A stretch of DNA of 10,559 nucleotides. Source: Gemmatimonadaceae bacterium. Its GTDB lineage: Bacteria > Gemmatimonadota > Gemmatimonadetes > Gemmatimonadales > Gemmatimonadaceae. Of this stretch, positions 7,010 through 10,559 are shown piece by piece. How positions within the stretch are numbered: position 1 is the stretch's first letter; every line of letters starts with the position of its first letter. The stretch is taken from assembly GCA_013813605.1 (NCBI GenBank), contig JACCRL010000251.1, positions 1-10,559 of the forward strand. The letters run 5' to 3'. The position numbers and the translations under genes are program-made. A model generated the notes under the pieces. That model was not told where the DNA came from, searched no databases, and saw only the letters and a program-made list of their open reading frames with translations.

Positions 7010-7390
7010 GCAAGCGATCGGTCTGTAAGCCGGGTTCTGTCGGACCCGAAGATCCGGACGATCATTTCTCTAGGAGTACGGTCACCCGCACTCTCCAGCA
7101 GCCTACCCGCGGCGTTTTATTCGGAGTGGACGCTCCTCGCCGCATATTTGGCCTTGCTCCAGCCGGGGTTTGCCGTGCCACGCATGTCACCACGCGCGCG
7201 GTGGGCTCTTACCCCACCTTTTCACCCTTACCACCGAAGTGGCGGTCTGTTCTCTGTGGCACTGTCCGTCACGTAAGCAGCTCACGCCGCCTGTGCCCAG
7301 GTGTTACCTGGCAGCCTGTCCAATGGAGCCCGGACTTTCCTCGAATTCGTACCAGAAAGATACTATTCCGCGATCGTCCGACCGATCTCT
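7010..7390 (-). ncRNA. rnpB: RNase P RNA (bacterial type A)
   Basis: This is the catalytic RNA of RNase P, which matures tRNA 5' ends together with RnpA. On the minus strand the conserved core elements appear in order: GAGGAAAGTCCGGGC (7342-7328), then CTCCATTGGACAGGCTGCC and the GGTAACACCTGG stem; AGGGTGAAAAGGTG followed by GGTAAGAGCCCACCGCG; GTGGCACGGCAAAC; GGAGCAAGGCCAAATA; GGGTAGGCTGCT; AGAGAAATGATCGTCC; and ACAGAACCCGGCTTA (7040-7026). The ends are set by the P1 helix, GATCGGTC (7387-7380) pairing with GACCGATC (7023-7016), and by the promoter just upstream, giving about 380 nt; the exact ends are uncertain by a few bases. Helix order resembles the ancestral (Escherichia-like) type. No protein gene should be called here. 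Confidence 0.96.
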
Positions 7391-7396
7391 CCCTCC

Positions 7397-7402
7397 AATA
7401 TA
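7397..7402 (-). promoter_or_regulatory. -10 element of the rnpB promoter
   Basis: TATATT on the minus strand (five of six matches to TATAAT) ends 7 nt before the predicted rnpB 5' end near 7390, the right distance for a -10 box. No clear -35 is visible at 17 nt. Instead the palindrome at 7407-7421 occupies the spacer and -35 zone. Confidence 0.6.
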
Positions 7403-7406
7403 GCCT

Positions 7407-7421
7407 CTGACGATTCGTCAG
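7407..7421. promoter_or_regulatory. Perfect palindrome, candidate operator between rnpB and the AraC-type gene
   Basis: CTGACGA-T-TCGTCAG is a perfect 7-bp inverted repeat around one central base. It lies immediately upstream of the rnpB -10 box and about 90 nt before the divergent AraC-type gene. Its size suits a dimeric regulator. The stem is not followed by a T-tract in either direction, so a terminator is less likely. The binding protein is unknown. Confidence 0.4.
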
Positions 7422-7511
7422 CGCCTACCGGCACCTGAGCGCAGGGTCGTGACGGGCGTCTGACGGACCCATGTAACCTTGTCCGCCGACTAGTAACCAG
7501 AGGATTCCACC

Positions 7512-8393
7512 ATGGCGGCAGGAACGAGGCGCACTCCCGAAAGATCTCCTGTGTCAACGATGCTGACTCCAATGGAACGATCGCGGGTCGATGCCGCGGC
7601 GCAGGGGTTGTGCGATCCACTGCACCGCGAATCTCTCGACGAGGTCATCTCCGATCTGAGGCAACGGCGGGCCAGTCTCGTCCTGATCTCAGTCACGCGC
7701 TACGGAATGCAAAGCTCCTCACGGGTAGCGGCAATGGTTCGCGAGTTTCCGAGAATTCCAGCGGTCGCGCTCCTCACTGAGACGCAGAATTCCACGCCGC
7801 ACTCCACCCTTGCACTCGGGCAACTCGGTGTGCGCACTCTTGTCGACGCCCGCCAGCCGACTGGGTGGCAGACGCTCCGTAATCTTCTCGCTTCTCACGG
7901 CTCCAGCGACCTGCAGCGCTCCGCGCTGTCGCAGATCAGTCTGGATCTTCCCGGCATCTCTCCCGATTGCTGGCGCTTTTTCGAACTCCTGTTCATTGGC
8001 GCGCCCAGAATTTCGACGGTGCGACAGCTCGCGCGCCACATGAACATTCTGCCGAGCACGCTGATGAGCAGGTTCTTTCGTGCAAAGCTGCCGGCGCCGA
8101 AGCGATATCTCTCTCTTGCCCGCCTGGTCAGTGCGGCGCGGCTGTTCGAGAATTCGGGACTCTCCGTCGCGCGTGTGGCCAATCACCTCGATTACTCATC
8201 GCCGCAGAGTTTTGGGCGCCACGTGCGGACGGTGATGAGGATGTCGCCGGTGGCGTTCCGCGGACTGTACGATGGGCAAGGCATGGTACAGTACTTCCGA
8301 AAGGAGCTCGTGCTTCCCTACGCCGCCACTCTATCCGCTTTCAAACCGGCGGCCGCATCGCCCGGCTGGATGGCGAAGAGTCCTCCGCGTTAA
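7512..8393 (+). CDS. AraC-type helix-turn-helix transcriptional regulator with degenerate receiver-like N-terminus
   Basis: 293 residues. The C-terminal part is an AraC/XylS-type DNA-binding domain: a first helix-turn-helix around 168-190 (TVRQLARHMNILPSTLMSRFF), a connecting helix (YLSLARLVSAARLFENSG), and a second around 217-249 (LSVARVANHLDYSSPQSFGRHVR, then MSPVAFR, the family's typical ending). The N-terminal 130 residues alternate predicted strands and helices like a response-regulator receiver (SLVLISV, IPAVALL, GVRTLVD), but the place of the phosphoacceptor Asp appears to be Ser60, so phosphorylation is unlikely; this part is inference. The ATG at 7512 has AGAGGA upstream. It is divergent from rnpB and convergent with pyrE (7-nt gap). 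Target genes are unknown; autoregulation through the palindrome at 7407-7421 is possible. Confidence 0.88.
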   Translation: MAAGTRRTPERSPVSTMLTPMERSRVDAAAQGLCDPLHRESLDEVISDLRQRRASLVLISVTRYGMQSSSRVAAMVREFPRIPAVALLTETQNSTPHSTLALGQLGVRTLVDARQPTGWQTLRNLLASHGSSDLQRSALSQISLDLPGISPDCWRFFELLFIGAPRISTVRQLARHMNILPSTLMSRFFRAKLPAPKRYLSLARLVSAARLFENSGLSVARVANHLDYSSPQSFGRHVRTVMRMSPVAFRGLYDGQGMVQYFRKELVLPYAATLSAFKPAAASPGWMAKSPPR

Positions 8394-8400
8394 CCGGTCA

Positions 8401-8961
8401 TCAAGGGGGCATTCGCGCGACGATTTCGCTCGCGCGAACGATGCTCACTACGGGGAGACCGGTCGAGGCGACGAGCGCTTCCCGGCCTCCCTCCTCGCGG
8501 TCAACGAGCGCGAGTACTCCCACCGGCTTGCCCCCGGCAGCGCTCACTGCCTCGACGGCCCGCGCCGCGGATCCGCCGGTTGTAATCACATCCTCGATGA
8601 TCACAACGCGGTCACCCGACTGAAACGGTCCTTCGATGACCTTTCCAGTGCCATGTGACTTCGCTTCCTTGCGGACGGTGAACGCCCGTACCGGAAATTC
8701 TGTCGCCGTGCTCGCATAGCTGATCGCATAGGCGATCGGATCGGCACCGAGGGTGAGACCGCCGACCGAATCGGCGCGCCACTCGTGTGCGCGCATGATT
8801 TCGAGCGAGAGCGGGCCGATTAGCGCGAGACCTTCGGGGCTCATTGTCGTGAGGCGCGCGTCGATGTAGAGAGTGGAGGTCTTTCCCGAAGCGAGCGTAA
8901 ACGTTCCCCGCCGGGCGGAGCGCGATGCAAGCAGCGCGATGAGCGTCGTCGTGTCCGGCAT
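8401..8961 (-). CDS. pyrE: Orotate phosphoribosyltransferase
   Basis: 186 residues, typical of the shorter PyrE proteins. It joins orotate to PRPP to form orotidine 5'-monophosphate in pyrimidine synthesis, in the cytoplasm. Visible motifs are SGKTSTLYIDAR (25-36) near the N-terminus, GGLTLGADPIA (67-77), the flexible catalytic loop RKEAKSHGTGKVIEG (98-111 region, with K99, K102 and H104), and the PRPP-binding motif VVIIEDVITTGGSA (119-132, with E123 and D124). The ATG at 8961 lacks a Shine-Dalgarno sequence; see the promoter entry. No other pyrimidine gene is adjacent. It is divergent from the histidine kinase gene, with starts only 36 bp apart, and convergent with the AraC-type gene. Confidence 0.96.
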   Translation of the reverse strand: MPDTTTLIALLASRSARRGTFTLASGKTSTLYIDARLTTMSPEGLALIGPLSLEIMRAHEWRADSVGGLTLGADPIAYAISYASTATEFPVRAFTVRKEAKSHGTGKVIEGPFQSGDRVVIIEDVITTGGSAARAVEAVSAAGGKPVGVLALVDREEGGREALVASTGLPVVSIVRASEIVARMPP

Positions 8962-8969
8962 AGTGCGGG

Positions 8970-8998
8970 AGGTTAGAGGCTTCGTAGATTGGAGTCAA
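8970..8998 (-). promoter_or_regulatory. Candidate pyrE promoter implying a leaderless or near-leaderless mRNA
   Basis: On the minus strand TTGACT (8998-8993) is followed after 17 nt by TAACCT (8975-8970), a weak -10 (three of six). Transcription would begin about 6-8 nt later, at or within a few bases of the pyrE ATG (8961). No Shine-Dalgarno sequence precedes that ATG, which fits leaderless translation. The -35 overlaps the start of the divergent histidine kinase gene. Sequence similarity only. Confidence 0.35.
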
Positions 8999-9930
8999 TG
9001 CGCACCTTCTCACAGCTCGGTCTCGACGAGTGGACGAGTCTGATTGGCTGGATCGTATCACTCGGTGCCGTTCTCGGTCTGGCGCTGGTGCTTCGTCACG
9101 AGCGGCGGCAGGCGCGCAGCCTGGTCGAGCGCTCGAAGGAACTCGAGCGTCTGTCATCGGAACTACTTCGCGTCAACCGCATGAAGAGCGAGTTTCTGGC
9201 GAACGTCTCTCATGAGCTGCGCACTCCTCTCAACGCGATCGTCGGGTTCGTGGATCTTCTGCGCGAAGGAGTCTACGGCGAGCTCGCGCCGCGCCAGGTA
9301 AAACCGGTGGAGCGCATCGAGGCGTCGGCCAATCATTTGCGGCACCTCGTCGATCAGGTGCTGGATCTCGCCAAAATGGCTGCCGGCCGGCTGGAGATTC
9401 ATACCGAGCCCGTCGACCTGAGACCATTCGTGCTCGATGTTGCGAGCGAGATCGAATCGCTCGTCAGCGAAAAGGCGCTGACTCTCTCGCTCGTGATGGG
9501 AGCGGCCCTGCCTCGCATCAGGACGGATCCCACGCACCTGCGTCAGATTCTCGTGAATCTGCTTGGCAACGCGGTGAAGTACACGAATGAAGGCGGAATC
9601 ATCATCCGCACACGATTGGTCGACTCACCTCCATCGCATGAGCCGAAGTCGCCCGACGATCGCCTGTCATATCCGGCGTCGCCGTGGATCGGAATTCAGG
9701 TCATCGACACGGGCATCGGCATCGCTCCGGCCGACCAGAGCCGCATCTTCGACGAGTTCGAGCAGGTTGGTGCGGGTCCGCGGGGACATTCTGCCGAGCG
9801 CGGAACGGGGCTCGGATTGCCTATTTCGCGTCGTCTGGCAGCGTTAATCGGGGGAATGGTGGAACTGCAGAGCGAGGTCGGAAAGGGCTCCACGTTCACG
9901 CTGTGGCTTCCGGTGGATCCGAACGACTAG
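8998..9930 (+). CDS. Membrane-anchored sensor histidine kinase (orphan)
   Basis: 310 residues from the ATG at 8998. One N-terminal membrane segment (about 13-33, SLIGWIVSLGAVLGLALVL) leads into a charged signalling helix (about 34-66), with no extracytoplasmic or PAS sensor domain. The HisKA domain has the H-box NVSHELRTPLNAIVGF with phospho-accepting H72. The ATPase domain has the N-box HLRQILVNLLGNAVKYT (N191), G1 DTGIGIAP (D237), F-box RIFDEFEQV, and G2 GTGLGLPISRRLA (from G269). It is probably an active kinase, but no response regulator is encoded in the window, so the partner and signal are unknown. A TTG at 8989 with AGAGG 9 nt upstream is an alternative start adding three residues; for the ATG, GGAG is only 3 nt away. 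The stop overlaps that of the convergent Ser/Thr kinase (shared CTAG, 9927-9930). Confidence 0.93.
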   Translation: MRTFSQLGLDEWTSLIGWIVSLGAVLGLALVLRHERRQARSLVERSKELERLSSELLRVNRMKSEFLANVSHELRTPLNAIVGFVDLLREGVYGELAPRQVKPVERIEASANHLRHLVDQVLDLAKMAAGRLEIHTEPVDLRPFVLDVASEIESLVSEKALTLSLVMGAALPRIRTDPTHLRQILVNLLGNAVKYTNEGGIIIRTRLVDSPPSHEPKSPDDRLSYPASPWIGIQVIDTGIGIAPADQSRIFDEFEQVGAGPRGHSAERGTGLGLPISRRLAALIGGMVELQSEVGKGSTFTLWLPVDPND

Positions 9931-10559
9931 CGACTGCGTCCAAATAGTCCCTTGAACCTGTCGAGCGCGCGCACAGGCTCCATCTCGACAGCCGCCGCTT
10001 CCTGGAACGCCTTCGAAAAAGCATCGACGCTCGGATAGCGTGACGACGGTGTGCGGGAAAGCGCCCGCATGACAACCGTCTCCAGAGCCGGGCTGAAATG
10101 GACGTCATCGCAGGCATCACGCAGCGGGATCGGGGGCATCGTCAGAAGCTGTGTGAACATCTCACGGGGTGCTTTCGCCGTGTAAGGCAGGCATTTCGTG
10201 AGCAGAAAGTAGGCGATTGTTGCGATGCTGTACTGATCGGCGGCGGCAGTGACGAGCTCACCGGAAAGCGCTTCCGGCGCGATGTACATGAGTGTACCGA
10301 CGAAAAACCCGGCTCGCGTCAACCTCTCGTCGCTCGGAGCCTGGGTATCGGTCGCGATGCCGAAATCGAGAAGCTTTACCTTCTTCGTCTTCGGATCGTA
10401 CATCACGTTTTCGGGCTTCAAGTCCCGGTGAACGATCCCCGCGTCGTGAGCGGCCTGTACCGCGGCGGCGACCTGCGACACGATTACCGTCGCTTCGGCC
10501 TTCGGGAGTGGAGCGTGTTCCTTGGCGTAGCGCTCGAGTATCTCGCCTTCCGCCCACTC
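9927..10559 (-). CDS. Serine/threonine protein kinase, Hanks type (partial, N-terminus off window)
   Basis: The last 210 residues are visible; the frame is open to the right edge. The kinase core is clear: helix E region (ILERYAKEHAPL...), catalytic loop IVHRDLKPENVM, DFG loop LLDFGIATD, activation-segment end GTLMYIAPEAL, and the ADQYSIATIAYFLLTKCLPY helix F region, then the C-lobe ending SRYPSVDAF. The glycine-rich ATP loop and the VAIK lysine lie outside the window. After the kinase domain only about 35 residues remain (ending DRFKGLFGRSR), with no membrane segment or sensor domain, so any such part would have to lie at the unseen N-terminus. The GTG at 10481 is internal, because conserved helix E sequence continues before it. 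Bacterial kinases of this class phosphorylate Ser/Thr in regulatory cascades; the target is unknown. Confidence 0.94.
   Translation of the reverse strand, partial: EWAEGEILERYAKEHAPLPKAEATVIVSQVAAAVQAAHDAGIVHRDLKPENVMYDPKTKKVKLLDFGIATDTQAPSDERLTRAGFFVGTLMYIAPEALSGELVTAAADQYSIATIAYFLLTKCLPYTAKAPREMFTQLLTMPPIPLRDACDDVHFSPALETVVMRALSRTPSSRYPSVDAFSKAFQEAAAVEMEPVRALDRFKGLFGRSR

Noticed and set aside
6943..7065. N-terminal extension of the lipoprotein to an ATG at 7065
   Set aside because: It would start inside rnpB and run through the terminator hairpin; GTG 6942 has a good Shine-Dalgarno sequence and begins a proper signal peptide.
6800..7410. Plus-strand open frames across the lipoprotein 5' end and rnpB
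   Set aside because: The region is occupied by the RNase P RNA and the lipoprotein gene on the other strand; no family-like protein sequence is seen.
8612..9157. Minus-strand open frame of 181 codons over the pyrE start and histidine kinase 5' end
   Set aside because: It overlaps two confident genes in other frames; the product is Arg/Ala/Pro-rich without motifs.
10479..10481. GTG as the start of the Ser/Thr kinase
   Set aside because: Kinase-like helix E sequence continues upstream in frame to the window edge, and a start here would remove the whole N-lobe.

Overview
The window reads as the replication-origin neighbourhood of a GC-rich bacterial chromosome with a Gram-negative envelope: YidC has the N-terminal membrane anchor plus large periplasmic domain, and a lipoprotein is present. 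Gene order, GC content and the mix of accessory genes (an AraC-type regulator with a degenerate receiver-like front, a Ser/Thr kinase, an orphan histidine kinase) would fit Gemmatimonadota or a similar phylum. That placement is an inference; no marker here proves it. I see no mobile element, CRISPR array, tRNA or phage gene.

Left arm (1-3188, all minus strand): the classical rpmH-rnpA-yidD-yidC cluster, followed by a metallo-beta-lactamase-fold hydrolase that runs off the left edge. The genes are packed tightly (rpmH/rnpA overlap; rnpA/yidD/yidC abut with no gap; 3 nt between yidC and the hydrolase), so they are probably one transcription unit serving ribosome assembly, tRNA processing and membrane-protein insertion. 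The rnpA frame has no usual start codon near the conserved start of the protein; its only ATG/GTG/TTG candidates upstream of the core lie inside rpmH in another frame.

Centre (3189-6067, plus strand): dnaA and dnaN, divergent from the rpmH cluster. The dnaA-dnaN intergenic region carries a near-consensus DnaA box followed by a run of CTA-type triplets, the arrangement of a DnaA-box plus DnaA-trio unwinding element. This is the best candidate for oriC. A further DnaA box lies just upstream of dnaA and a one-mismatch box in the dnaA 3' end.

Right arm (6064-10559): a predicted lipoprotein of unknown function convergent with dnaN, then the RNase P RNA gene rnpB (minus, recognised from its conserved core) with a terminator-like hairpin at its 3' end. 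Divergent from rnpB is an AraC-type regulator, with a perfect palindrome in the spacer. Next are pyrE (minus), an orphan membrane-anchored histidine kinase divergent from it, and a Ser/Thr protein kinase cut by the right edge and convergent with the histidine kinase. Both subunits of RNase P (rnpA protein, rnpB RNA) therefore flank dnaA-dnaN within about 5 kb.

Most of the window is ordinary core-genome content. The points of most interest are the rpmH/rnpA overlap, the origin element, the two uncharacterised genes (lipoprotein and AraC-type regulator), and the promoter architecture around rnpB and pyrE.
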